A stretch of DNA of 52,282 nt. Origin: Candidatus Eisenbacteria bacterium. Its GTDB lineage: Bacteria; Orphanbacterota; Orphanbacteria; Orphanbacterales; Orphanbacteraceae. The notes under the pieces were generated by a model. It had not been told where the DNA came from. It saw only the letters and a list, made by a program, of their open reading frames with translations, and searched no databases. Below, piece after piece: positions 9,200-17,410 of this stretch (position 1 is its first letter; each line of letters begins with the position of its first letter). Where the stretch lies: NCBI GenBank assembly GCA_016867715.1, contig VGIW01000015.1:1-52282 (forward strand). The letters run 5' to 3'. The position numbers were made by a program, and so were the translations under genes.

Positions 9200-10201
9200 C
9201 TAGCGGTACATCGACTTGACCGCTCCCCAAGAAGTGTTCTCGGTCGCGGTTTCGCCGCAGCCGATCGAGAGCGCTCCGATGAGCCCGCAGGCGGGATCGG
9301 AGACGGCCGGGCTCGACCCGCTCACGGTGAGGTCGTCGCATCCCTCCGGCGAGCAGAACAACGGATCGGCGGAGACGCTCCCCTGACCCTGCACGACGCC
9401 GTGATAGTTCCCGGCCGGGTTCCCCCAGACGATCGAGCAGAGGTCGCTCGGCGTGCAGTTCTGCGCCCAGACGCCCGGGCCGCCCGTGTTGAAGGCGACG
9501 ATGTTGTTCCGCAGAGCCGGCGACGTTCCCGCCAGCGAGATGCCGGAGCCGTACCCAGGAGCGCACGAGTTGTAAGCGATCGTGTTCTGTTCCACGACGG
9601 CGCCCGTGCAGAACGCGAGATGAATGCCTCCGCCGAACGAGGTCGCCTGGTTGCCGCAGATCACGTTCCATCGGATGACCGGGGTCGATGTCTGCGCGTA
9701 GATCCCCGCCCCCTCATGAGCCGTGTTCTCCGTGATCCGGCAAAACTCGATCGTGGGAGAAGCCATGTTGTCGACGAAGATCCCTCCCCCGCGAATGGAG
9801 GCGCGGTTCTGGCGGATATGGCAATTCGAGATCACCGCGGTCGACCCGGACTGGAAGTAGATCCCCCCGCCCTTCTGATAGCTCCCGTTCCGGACCGTGA
9901 AGCCCTCCAGGCGTGTGGAGGAGGTCGCGTTGTAGGGGACAAAGACCGTGATGTAGCTCCCCTTCCCGTCGATCGTCGTGAACTCGGGGCCCGCGCCGAT
10001 GAGCTGCACGCCCGCCTTGAGAGAGATGTTCTCGCTGTAGGTGCCGGGGCCCACCTGGACGATATCCCCCGATCGAGCGGCGTTGATCCCCTTCTGGATC
10101 GTGTTGTACGACCCGGGAACGAAGATCGTGGCCGCGCCCGCGGGCCACGCCGCGGCGAGCAAGAGAAGCCCGAAGAGAAGGACCGTGGACGCTTTCTTCA
10201 T
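9200..10201 (-). CDS. Exported parallel beta-helix protein with WGxVK C-terminal tail
   Basis: 333 residues. The ATG at 10201 is chosen because AGGAGGTGCGCATC lies directly upstream; an in-frame GTG at 10210 falls inside that ribosome site. Signal peptide MKKASTVLLFGLLLLAAAWPAGA. Residues 25-290 are a right-handed parallel beta-helix (IFVPGSYNTIQKGINAARSGDIVQVGPGTY entry motif, then GGGIYF/GGGIFV/GAGIYA rungs). A cap module follows (SADPLFC, SPAVSDPACGLIGA, GCGE) that also occurs in the beta-helix protein at 32688-34724. The last 15 residues, ATENTSWGAVKSMYR, are shared in pattern with two other exported proteins in this window and may be a sorting tail. No catalytic residues of pectate lyases were recognised. 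Probably a cell-surface or secreted protein; ligand unknown. Confidence 0.88.
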   Translation of the reverse strand: MKKASTVLLFGLLLLAAAWPAGAATIFVPGSYNTIQKGINAARSGDIVQVGPGTYSENISLKAGVQLIGAGPEFTTIDGKGSYITVFVPYNATSSTRLEGFTVRNGSYQKGGGIYFQSGSTAVISNCHIRQNRASIRGGGIFVDNMASPTIEFCRITENTAHEGAGIYAQTSTPVIRWNVICGNQATSFGGGIHLAFCTGAVVEQNTIAYNSCAPGYGSGISLAGTSPALRNNIVAFNTGGPGVWAQNCTPSDLCSIVWGNPAGNYHGVVQGQGSVSADPLFCSPEGCDDLTVSGSSPAVSDPACGLIGALSIGCGETATENTSWGAVKSMYR

Positions 10202-10630
10202 GATGCGCACCTCCTGACGGCCGCCCCGTTTCGTTCCCGCGATGCGGCCGAGCCTTTCCGGATTTGTCGCGCCCCGCTCGGAGGCCCCGGTTTCGCGCCT
10301 CGACCACGGGTGAGAGCGAGCCTGCCCGGTTCTTCGTTATGGCCGGGCGGTTCTCAGCGAGCAATCGGGGGAGCAAGGAATGTGCCAGGGAGCGTCCGCA
10401 GACCAGCGGTTCGGGAGTCCTAACTTACCTATTTGAATATACTAAGGTTCTGTTGAGGTCGCTAGGAGAAGCGGCTGTTTTTTTGCCACTCTCCTGCGTC
10501 CGTGCACCGTGCAGATTCCGTCTCGCGCGTTCAATCGTGCAATGTCCGGTTCTCGCCATCCACGAGCTTCTTCTTGGCATCGTCGAGAGGAAGGACAACC
10601 TTGACGGTGCGCGCTCTTCCTCGCTCGGCG

Positions 10631-10787
10631 GGCCGACCTCCCCCTCGGGGCCTGATCGACGAGGCCGGGTACCCGCACCTCGACGATGGAGCCGAAGGCT
10701 CCCGCACCAGGGGGGCGGGTGGCCGAGCGATTGGAGCCGAGAACGCGCGGGGCGCGTTCGGAGGCGTCCCCGAGGAGGAGGTCGGCC
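10631..10787. ncRNA. Candidate multi-branched structured RNA
   Basis: A 20-base arm at 10631-10650 is complementary, with one mismatch, to 10768-10787. Between the arms are three further hairpins: CGAGG..GGGTACCC..CCTCG, GGAGCCGAAGGCTCC and GAACGCGCGGGGCGCGTTC. This closing stem with three internal hairpins looks like a folded RNA or a cruciform-forming element. It does not match any RNA family I recognise, and the transcribed strand cannot be told. Confidence 0.3.
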
Positions 10788-11060
10788 TGACGAGCGGGCC
10801 CGCCCATGCTCCTTCTTGGCGACAGACACCTTCTTGGGGAAGAGCTCCGGAGCCGAGGGGGTGAGGCTCGCTTGCTCAAACATGCCGCGCGCGGCGCGCG
10901 GCAACTCGCCGCTCTGCCTCCCCCCCGTCTCCGGAGCAAGACAAACTTGCTCCTGTGGCACCCGCCGTCCGACGACAGAGAACGCAACCACGGCGGGTGA
11001 CCGCGGCAGGTGTCCGCGAGAAGCGCAGCCACCAAGGCTCGGCGACTTCAATCACTCGTC

Positions 11061-11230
11061 CTTGTAGGCGCGACCGAGGCCGCCGAGGGAGTCCCCGGAG
11101 CGCGAAGCGCGAAGGGGGAGCATCGAGCGGACAGCCGCGGGCACGACCGAGCCGGGGCTCCCCGTCGCGAAGAGCGACGGGGGGGCGAGGAAGCTCCTTC
11201 GCGCATGCGGCGCGAAGGAGAGACCCGCCG
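11061..11230. repeat. Diverged member of the dispersed intergenic repeat family
   Basis: It shares GTAGGCG..CGACCGAGGC and CCCCGGAGCGCGAAGCGCGAAGG with the copies at 51665-51849 and 42747-43007, and ends with a GGAAGCTCC-hairpin-GGAGAGACCCGC variant (perfect CCTTCGCGC/GCGCGAAGG stem at 11195-11217). More diverged and rearranged than the other copies. Confidence 0.45.
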
Positions 11231-11351
11231 TACGACAACAGACGACGCCGCCACAGCGGGTGGGCGCGTCCGTCCGCCGTCCGTGAACCTCGAATCCCAA
11301 GAGCCTAAATCATTGATGGATTATGGAAGAAAACCGCTGCGAGGGAGAAGA

Positions 11352-11428
11352 TGGCGGGGCCGACGGGCCTCGAACCCGCGACCTCTGGCTTGACAGGCCA
11401 GTGTGCTAACCAACTGCACCACGACCCC
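11352..11428 (-). tRNA. tRNA-Asp (GTC)
   Basis: On the minus strand a complete cloverleaf runs from 11428 to 11352: acceptor GGGGTCG paired with CGGCCCC, anticodon stem CTGGC/GCCAG with loop CTGTCAA (anticodon GTC), T arm GCGGG-TTCGAGG-CCCGT and an encoded CCA end. It lies 54 bases downstream of the GH3 gene on the same strand and may be co-transcribed with it. Confidence 0.95.
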
Positions 11429-11482
11429 GACCATGAGCTGTCGTTACGCTGAGAGGAAGGTAACAGACGAACCGCCCTTCTG

Positions 11483-12976
11483 TCAACGACGGCCGAAGGG
11501 GGAAATTCCGAGAGGCCTCTTTCTTCCGTCGAGGATTTCGAAGAGCGCGGAAAGGGTATCCCTCCCGAAGTCGAACGCGAAGAGACGCTCGACCCCTCGG
11601 ATTCGGAGGAGCGGCTCCGGATCGGCGAGGGCGACCGCGACGAGCCGCCGGCGCCCCTCCATCAACAAGCGGAGAAGGCGCGATTGCCCTGCGGGGAGCT
11701 CCCCGCGCGCGAGAAGCCCGAGGACGACGGCTTCGGCTCTTCCGGCCTCTCGCGCGACCGCGCGGCACTCCGCGCCTGACGGGTCGGCGGGAAAGAGATG
11801 GACTGCCTCCCGTCGAAAACGCTCCCCGAAGCGCTCGTCGATCCCCGAGAGATCGAGGCTGATTCGAATCCGACCGGGAAGAGCCTCCGGGAGAAAGGCG
11901 ACCCAATCCCCCTCGGGAAGCGGGCGGAAGCTCCCCGGGCCGGCCCACACGATCCCGCGGGCCGGGTCGGCCCGCACGGCGGCGCCTCCCGCCGGCCGAT
12001 GGAGCCTTCTCCCCGCAAGGGCTCTCACCCGCCGCGCCGCCGCCCGAGCCGCCCGGGGATCGACCCGCCCGCTCCGAATCGCCTCGGCCAACCGGCGCGA
12101 CGCGCGCCTCCCCGCCGCGAGGGAGCGGGTCACGCAGAAGAGATCGACCCCGGCGGCGAGCGCCTCCGGCAGGAACGTCTCGCCGGGAAAGCCGGCCATC
12201 TCGACCGCGTCGCTCATCACGACACCCCGGAAGCCGAGCCTTTCGCGGAGAAGCCCCCGGATCACGGACTCCGAAAGGCCCGCCGGCAGCGCCCCGGTCC
12301 CAAGGGCGGGATAGGCCACGTGCGCGATCATCACCGCCGGGAGCCCCGCGCGGAACGCCGATCGGAACGGGGGGATCGACGAGCCGAGGATCGCCCGCGC
12401 GCCCCGCCGATCGATGGGAAGGGTGAGGTGCGAGTCCGACCGCACGCTCCCGTGACCAGGGAAGTGCTTCCCGACCGGGAGTACGCCCCCGCGAAGATAC
12501 CCTCGAACGGCCGCCGCGCCGAGCCGCGCGACCCGCTTCGGATCGCCGCCGAACGAGCGCGTCCCGATCACCGCGCTCCCCCCTCGGTCCTCGACGTCGA
12601 GCACCGGCGCGAGGTTCATGTTGATCCCGACCCGCCGAAGGAGCGACGCCTGTCTCGCCGCCCACTCCCGAACGGCCCGCTCGCTCCCGGCGGCCCCGAG
12701 GTGCATCGCCGAGGGAGGGCGCCCCGCGATCGCGGCGGCCGCGCACACGATCCCCCCCTCCTGGTCGACCGCGACGAGCGGCGGACGCGGGAGGAGAGAA
12801 CGCGCCTCGGCGATGAGATCTTTCGCCTCTTCCGGATCCCTCAGGTTGCGCGGAAAAAGGACGAGGTGGCCGACCGACCCTTCCGCGAGGATCTCCTTCT
12901 CCCGGGAGGTCAGCCTCCGGCCGGCCGGAGCGGCCATCACGAGCGAAGAGGCGATCGCCGCTTCCGATTCCGGCAT
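11483..12976 (-). CDS. nagZ: NagZ-like glycoside hydrolase family 3 (beta-N-acetylhexosaminidase)
   Basis: 497 residues from ATG 12976, which overlaps the last base of the upstream SpoIID stop. The N-terminal ~330 residues are a GH3 barrel with NagZ hallmarks: VAVDQEGGIV, the KHFPGHGSVRSDSHLTLP active-site loop carrying the catalytic His/Asp dyad, and SDAVEM holding the probable nucleophile Asp. NagZ cleaves GlcNAc from GlcNAc-anhydroMurNAc muropeptides, the product then handled by AnmK, whose gene is in this operon. Single-domain NagZ is about 340 residues; here about 160 extra C-terminal residues form a second domain, as in longer Gram-positive or Bacteroidetes members. No signal peptide is evident, which suggests cytoplasmic action. 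Specificity is inferred from motif and context. Confidence 0.88.
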   Translation of the reverse strand: MPESEAAIASSLVMAAPAGRRLTSREKEILAEGSVGHLVLFPRNLRDPEEAKDLIAEARSLLPRPPLVAVDQEGGIVCAAAAIAGRPPSAMHLGAAGSERAVREWAARQASLLRRVGINMNLAPVLDVEDRGGSAVIGTRSFGGDPKRVARLGAAAVRGYLRGGVLPVGKHFPGHGSVRSDSHLTLPIDRRGARAILGSSIPPFRSAFRAGLPAVMIAHVAYPALGTGALPAGLSESVIRGLLRERLGFRGVVMSDAVEMAGFPGETFLPEALAAGVDLFCVTRSLAAGRRASRRLAEAIRSGRVDPRAARAAARRVRALAGRRLHRPAGGAAVRADPARGIVWAGPGSFRPLPEGDWVAFLPEALPGRIRISLDLSGIDERFGERFRREAVHLFPADPSGAECRAVAREAGRAEAVVLGLLARGELPAGQSRLLRLLMEGRRRLVAVALADPEPLLRIRGVERLFAFDFGRDTLSALFEILDGRKRPLGISPFGRR

Positions 12977-14373
12977 CAACGGCTCTCCTCGAGATGCTTC
13001 CGGGTCGCGTGCTCCAGCCGCGCGCCCGGATAGTAGTGGCGCAGAATCTCCTCGTATCGGTGCCCTTCGTCCGCCCTCCCGATCGCACCCCACTGGCACA
13101 TGCCGACCCCGTGTCCGTTCCCGCGCCCCTCGGCGACGATCTCTGCGGCGAGACGCCCGGAACGCTTGACATGCAAAGTAAACGCGGCGCTCCGGAGGAT
13201 TCCGCCTCCCCGGGGCCTTCGGAGAACCCATCGCACGCGATCGCCTCCGATCCGGACATCCGCCTTCTCCGTCACGAAGAGCGTGGAGAGGACACGCCCG
13301 GACCGGCCGACCTCCTCGATGCGGACGTCGCGAAGACGGCCGAGGCGCTCCGGGCTCATCCCTTGTTCCGCCGCGAGATTCCGGACGATCTCGACGAGAT
13401 CGCTCCCCTTCCAGCGCTCCGTCCATCGGAAGTGGGGCGATTCCCTGCAGAAGGCGCGCGCGGGCGCTTCGCTCCCGTCCGGCCCGTCGCCCGTCGAGCG
13501 AAGATAGGGAGCCGGCTCCCGGTTGAACCAGACCTCCTCGACCGGCGCGCTCCGTCCGCCGCAGGTCGAGGAGTAGTAGGCGCGAACGAGCGCCCCCTCG
13601 TACGAGAGGATGACCCCCGCCGTCTCCTCGAGCGCCCGATCGACGACCGCGTCCGTCCGTTCGAGCCCGCGGTAGACCTGATCGCTCTCCGTCGCGACGA
13701 GATCCCACGGCGCGTCCTCGGCCGCGGCCGCGACGCGCCCGAGCGCGTATGTCCGCGCGGCGACCGCCTGCGCCTTCAGCGCCTCGAGCCTCTTCTCCGA
13801 AAGCCATCCGATCTCCCACGGGACGACCCCCCGGAGGTAATCCTCGAGACCGATCCCGTTGATCGCGGAGAGGCCGCGCTCCGATGCGACGAAAACAAGC
13901 GTCCCCGCGTACGGATTTCCTTCAAGCGTGAAAGGTTCAGCCCGCTCGGGAAGCACGCTCACGGGGGAAGGGACGGCGATCGGATCGAACCGCCCGCGCA
14001 TCTCGATTCCTCCGCCCGCGGAGAGCGCGAACCGAAGAAGGCTCCCCTCGGCGACCGCGATCTCCCCGCCCGTCCAGCGAAGGAGCCCGCCGCTCGGAAG
14101 GCCGGCCTCGAGTGAGGGCGCGTCCATGCGGAGCGCGACGCGGAGCGGTCCGATCGGCCGGCCGCCGTCCGGTTTCCCATGCCGCGCCGGGTCCTCTCTT
14201 CCCGGCCGCTCGCGCTCGGTGTCTCGCTTCTTGCCGACCCCGCTCCGCGTGGTCCAGCCTTCGTCGGTCGGGCGGGAGCCGGCGGGGGGGCGCGGCGAGC
14301 AGCCGCCCAGAGAGACAAGAAGCGCGGCCGCGAGCGCGAGCGAGGCGCGGACGAGCGGGGCTCGGCGGCTCAT
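12976..14373 (-). CDS. SpoIID/LytB domain lipoprotein
   Basis: 465 residues from the ATG at 14373, which overlaps the anmK stop (ATGA). The N-terminus is a lipoprotein signal (LALAAALLVSLGGC, lipobox Cys near residue 25). A SpoIID/LytB domain follows, with the signature YLRGVVPWEIG...EALKAQAVAARTYAL near residues 170-210 and a C-terminal GHGVGMCQWGA. SpoIID proteins are lytic transglycosylases that cut glycan strands bare of peptides and leave 1,6-anhydroMurNAc ends; LytB members enhance amidases. Its position between the anhydroMurNAc kinase and NagZ suggests that it supplies substrate to this pathway from the periplasmic face. The long linker (residues 30-90) is polar and charged. Confidence 0.85.
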   Translation of the reverse strand: MSRRAPLVRASLALAAALLVSLGGCSPRPPAGSRPTDEGWTTRSGVGKKRDTERERPGREDPARHGKPDGGRPIGPLRVALRMDAPSLEAGLPSGGLLRWTGGEIAVAEGSLLRFALSAGGGIEMRGRFDPIAVPSPVSVLPERAEPFTLEGNPYAGTLVFVASERGLSAINGIGLEDYLRGVVPWEIGWLSEKRLEALKAQAVAARTYALGRVAAAAEDAPWDLVATESDQVYRGLERTDAVVDRALEETAGVILSYEGALVRAYYSSTCGGRSAPVEEVWFNREPAPYLRSTGDGPDGSEAPARAFCRESPHFRWTERWKGSDLVEIVRNLAAEQGMSPERLGRLRDVRIEEVGRSGRVLSTLFVTEKADVRIGGDRVRWVLRRPRGGGILRSAAFTLHVKRSGRLAAEIVAEGRGNGHGVGMCQWGAIGRADEGHRYEEILRHYYPGARLEHATRKHLEESR

Positions 14374-15557
14374 CGCGGGCCGCTCCGCCCGATCCGCAAG
14401 CGGAACGATCTCGGGCCTGGGGCAAGGATGCCGAGGAGCGGGGCTCCGCGCGCACCGGTGATCGCTTTCATTGGGTAGCGCGCCCCGCGGGCGAACTCGG
14501 CCGCGAGAACGGCGAAACCGACCGCTTCGCGCGCATCGGCCGGGATGCCGAGCCTCTCGATCGGAAGGAGGTTCCGGGGCGCGATCTCCTCGGCGAGCCT
14601 GCGGACGAGCGTTCGGTTTCTCGCGCCTCCTCCGCATAGATAGACCTCGGCCCCCGGAGCGGACCTCTTCCGAATCTCGCCGGCGGCGCTCGCGGCGGTG
14701 AAGGCGGCGGCGGTCGCGAGAAGATCATCGGCCCCGATCCTTGCGGCGCGCCCCCTGTCCCAAAGATCCCTCGCGAGCGCGTCCCCGAAGACCTCGGTCC
14801 CCGTCGAGCGGGGAGGTCGTCTTCGGAGAAACGGGTGGGCGAGAAGGGCGCGGAGGATTCCTCGATGGACAGTCCCGCGCGCCGCACGCCGCCCCCCCCG
14901 GTCGCAATCCTCCCGCCCGCCCGAGGCGAGCGCGGCGAGACGATCGAGGAGCGCGTTCCCGGGGCCGGTGTCGTAGGCGAGGGTCTCTTCCCAGGCGCCC
15001 CCCGCGGGGAGGACCGTGAGGTTCGCGATCCCCCCGATGTTCAGAAGCACACGATCCACACGGCTCGAACGGAAGAGGAGATAGTCCGCGATCGGAAGAA
15101 GAGGCGCCCCCTCCCCCCCCGCGGCGATGTCCGCCGAGCGGAAATCGTGGACCGTCGGGACGCCGGTCCTCTCCGCGATCACCACTCCGCACCCGATCTG
15201 CACCGTGGCCCCCCCGCGTCTTGCCGGAGCGTGAAGGATCGTCTGCCCGTGGCTCCCGATGAGATCGACCGCGCCGATCCCCCCATGCCGGGCCGCGAGC
15301 CGGCTCGCCGCGCGCGCGAAAAGCTCCCCGACCCTCACGTGGAGCCGCGCCCGCTCCTCGGCGTCCCTTGGGCCTCGCCCCGCGATCGCGGAAAGCCTCG
15401 CGCGGTCCGCACGCCCGAAGGGGAAAACCGCGAAGGCCTCGAGCTGGAGCTGTAGAAGAGACCCGACCCCGCGGATCTCGAGGAGAGCCGCGTCGATCCC
15501 ATCCATCGACGTCCCGGAGAGAAGCCCGATCACGCGGAGAGAACCCGACCGGCTCAT
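14370..15557 (-). CDS. anmK: Anhydro-N-acetylmuramic acid kinase
   Basis: 395 residues from the ATG at 15557, which overlaps the transporter stop (ATGA). The family signature VIGLLSGTSMDGIDAALLEI opens the protein, followed by DLIGSHGQTILHAP, VPTVHDFRSADIAAGGEGAPLLP, LLNIGGIANLTVLP and AYDTGPGNALLDRL, and the C-terminal CGGGARN motif. AnmK opens the 1,6-anhydro ring of anhydroMurNAc and phosphorylates it to MurNAc-6-P in the cytoplasm. Length is close to the usual 370-390. The next enzyme, MurQ etherase, is not in this window. Function is assigned with high confidence. Confidence 0.95.
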   Translation of the reverse strand: MSRSGSLRVIGLLSGTSMDGIDAALLEIRGVGSLLQLQLEAFAVFPFGRADRARLSAIAGRGPRDAEERARLHVRVGELFARAASRLAARHGGIGAVDLIGSHGQTILHAPARRGGATVQIGCGVVIAERTGVPTVHDFRSADIAAGGEGAPLLPIADYLLFRSSRVDRVLLNIGGIANLTVLPAGGAWEETLAYDTGPGNALLDRLAALASGGREDCDRGGRRAARGTVHRGILRALLAHPFLRRRPPRSTGTEVFGDALARDLWDRGRAARIGADDLLATAAAFTAASAAGEIRKRSAPGAEVYLCGGGARNRTLVRRLAEEIAPRNLLPIERLGIPADAREAVGFAVLAAEFARGARYPMKAITGARGAPLLGILAPGPRSFRLRIGRSGPR

Positions 15558-17239
15558 GACCACTCCTCCCGGTTCAGCATCCGGAAGAGGAGGACGGCCC
15601 CCGCGAAGCCGCCCGCGAGGAGAAGCGCGCCGAGGCGCGGGCTTCCGAGAAGGAGACCACCGCCGCCGAAGAGGAAGAGATAGAGCGACGCCGCGCCGAC
15701 CCCCCAGAGGAGGAGCCACCTTCCGAGCTCGCCCCTCTTTCCGGTCCGGAAACGCCCCCACGCGCCGACCGGACGGACGCGCTCGGCGAAGCGCATCAGG
15801 CGTTCCTCGTCGGTCGGCCGGGTGAGGAACGTCACGGGGAGCCAGACGAGCGCCGAGAGCCCGACGATCCAGGGGAGCGTGTAGGGGAACGCGATCTCCG
15901 GCGCGAAGAGGCGAAGCCCCGCGTTCGCCGCGAGCGAGGCGAGCATCGCGGAGAGCTCCGACCAGGCGTTCACGCGCCACCAGAACCAGCGGAGCACGTA
16001 GACGATCCCCGCGCCCGCGCCGAGCGAGATCGTGAGGATCCACGCGCCGGTGATCGTCTTGTATTGGAGAGCGACGAGCGCGCCCCCCGCCATGAGGAGC
16101 GCGGTCGCGAGCCGCGAGAGAAGAACGAGCCGCCTCTCCGACGCCCCCGCGTCGAGGAAGCGCCGGTAGATGTCGTTCACGAGATACGAGGCGCCCCAGT
16201 TCAGGTGCGTGACGAGCGTCGACATGAAGGCAGCGAGGAGCGAGGCGAAGAAGATCCCGCGCCACACCGTCGGAAGAACTCGGAACGCCGTGTCCGGATA
16301 CGCCGTTTTGTGATCGGTCGCATTCGGGAAGAGCACGAGCGAGACGAGGGCGACGATCACCCAGGGCCAGGTGCGGAGCGCATAGTGCGAGAACTGAAAC
16401 CAGAGGGTGGCGCGCACCGCCTCCCTCTCGTCCCTCGAGGCGGACATCCTCTGCACGATGATCCCGCCGCCGTCCGCGTTGTCCGTGCACCACCAGAGCA
16501 TGAAGAAGTAGATGAGAAACGCGGAGAGCGGGAGCCACGACTCCTCCGCGCTCGGAACCGGACGAAGAAGCGCGCCCATTCGCTCCGGCCCGAGAGCGGC
16601 GGCGAGCCCGCCGAAGCCGCCGACCGCCCGAAGAGCGAAGACCGCGACGGCGATCGATCCGGTCATCGCGAGCGCAAACTGGAAGAGATCGGTGAGGACG
16701 ACCCCCCAGAATCCGGAAAGCACCGAATAGAGAAGCGCGACCGCGCACGAGATCGCCACCGTATGCACGCGGCTCATCCCGGGAAGGATGCTCGCGAGCA
16801 GGGTTGCCATCGCGAGGATGATCCATCCCATCACGAGGCAGTTTCGGATCGTCGCGAAGTAGAAGCCGCGGAATCCGCGAAGGATGCCTGCGCCCCGCCC
16901 CGAGTAGCGGACTTCGGTGAGCTCCGCGTCGGTGAGCACGCGCGCCCGCCGCCAGAAGCGGGCGAAGACGAAGACGGAGAGCATGCCGCCGAAACCGTAG
17001 CACCACCAGAGCCAGTTTCCGGCGACGCCCCGCGTGCGGACGAGCTCGGAGACCGCGAGCGGCGTGTCGGCGGAGAACGATGTGGCGACCATCGAGGTTC
17101 CGGTGAGCCACCACGGAAGCGAACGCCCCGAGAGGAAGAACTCCTCGACGCCGCGCCCGGCGCGCCGCGTGAGCACGAGGCCGAGGACGAGCGAGAGAAG
17201 CATGAACCCGCCGACGATCGCCCAGTCGACCGCTTCCAT
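15554..17239 (-). CDS. Sodium:solute symporter family transporter
   Basis: About 561 residues from the ATG at 17239 (MEAVDWAIVGGFMLLS); a GTG at 17254 is an alternative. It has about 13 hydrophobic segments, the N-terminal helix VGGFMLLSLVLGLVLTRRAGRGVEEFFLSGRSLPWWLTGTSMVATSFSADTPL typical of SSS-family transporters, and a hydrophilic C-terminal stretch before two last helices. It heads an operon with AnmK, a SpoIID lipoprotein and NagZ, so the likely substrate is a muropeptide sugar such as anhydroMurNAc or GlcNAc-anhydroMurNAc, in place of AmpG. Family assignment is firm; substrate is inferred from context. An operator-like tandem repeat lies just upstream. Confidence 0.88.
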   Translation of the reverse strand: MEAVDWAIVGGFMLLSLVLGLVLTRRAGRGVEEFFLSGRSLPWWLTGTSMVATSFSADTPLAVSELVRTRGVAGNWLWWCYGFGGMLSVFVFARFWRRARVLTDAELTEVRYSGRGAGILRGFRGFYFATIRNCLVMGWIILAMATLLASILPGMSRVHTVAISCAVALLYSVLSGFWGVVLTDLFQFALAMTGSIAVAVFALRAVGGFGGLAAALGPERMGALLRPVPSAEESWLPLSAFLIYFFMLWWCTDNADGGGIIVQRMSASRDEREAVRATLWFQFSHYALRTWPWVIVALVSLVLFPNATDHKTAYPDTAFRVLPTVWRGIFFASLLAAFMSTLVTHLNWGASYLVNDIYRRFLDAGASERRLVLLSRLATALLMAGGALVALQYKTITGAWILTISLGAGAGIVYVLRWFWWRVNAWSELSAMLASLAANAGLRLFAPEIAFPYTLPWIVGLSALVWLPVTFLTRPTDEERLMRFAERVRPVGAWGRFRTGKRGELGRWLLLWGVGAASLYLFLFGGGGLLLGSPRLGALLLAGGFAGAVLLFRMLNREEWS

Positions 17240-17286
17240 GCGCAACGCGAACACCCCCCCGGCGGATCCTACCGGAAATCAGCGAA

Positions 17287-17334
17287 GAAGGTATCGGATA
17301 CCGTTCGGAAGAAGGTATCGGATACCGTTCGGAA
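17287..17334 (-). promoter_or_regulatory. Two tandem 24-bp iterons with GGTATC-N-GATACC palindromes
   Basis: Two identical 24-base units (17287-17310 and 17311-17334) each contain the 13-base palindrome GGTATCSGATACC (17290-17302, 17314-17326). They lie 33 to 80 bases upstream of the transporter start. A -10-like TAGGAT (17266-17271, minus strand) places the first palindrome over the expected -35 position, which would suit an operator for a dimeric regulator. No regulator gene is adjacent. Confidence 0.45.
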
Positions 17335-17337
17335 ATA

Positions 17338-17410
17338 GAGGAAGCTCCCGGAGCGCGGAAGCGCGAAGGGAGACCCGCGGCCGCAGTAGGAAACGCGCGC
17401 ATCCTCCAGG
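17338..17410. repeat. Partial copy of the dispersed intergenic repeat
   Basis: GAGGAAGCTCCCGGAGCGCG to CCTCCAGG matches the copies at 51665-51849 and 42747-43007, but only the outer 73 bases are present. The CCAGG end abuts the stop codon of the C25 protease gene at 17411. The block contains nested short stems (CTCCC/GGGAG, GCGC/GCGC). Confidence 0.75.

Larger units (their letters stand above)
10202..11351. other. 1.15-kb non-coding, hairpin-rich region
   Basis: Several frames are open by virtue of high GC, but none has a ribosome site, a family motif or normal codon use, so no gene is called. Around 10425-10445 a short AT-rich patch (TATTTGAATATACTAAG) could hold a promoter on either strand. 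The rest is dense in inverted repeats: a multi-hairpin block at 10631-10787, a CGCGCGCGG palindrome near 10882-10904 and repeat-family sequence at 11061-11230. Confidence 0.5.

Noticed and set aside
10264-11393. Several 80-260 codon frames on both strands between the beta-helix gene and tRNA-Asp
   Set aside because: No ribosome sites, Arg/Pro/Ser-rich translations and mutual overlap in all frames; better explained as GC-rich non-coding repeats.
17287-17334. CRISPR-like repeat pair
   Set aside because: Two directly adjacent 24-base units without spacers and without cas genes; an operator or short tandem repeat is more likely.
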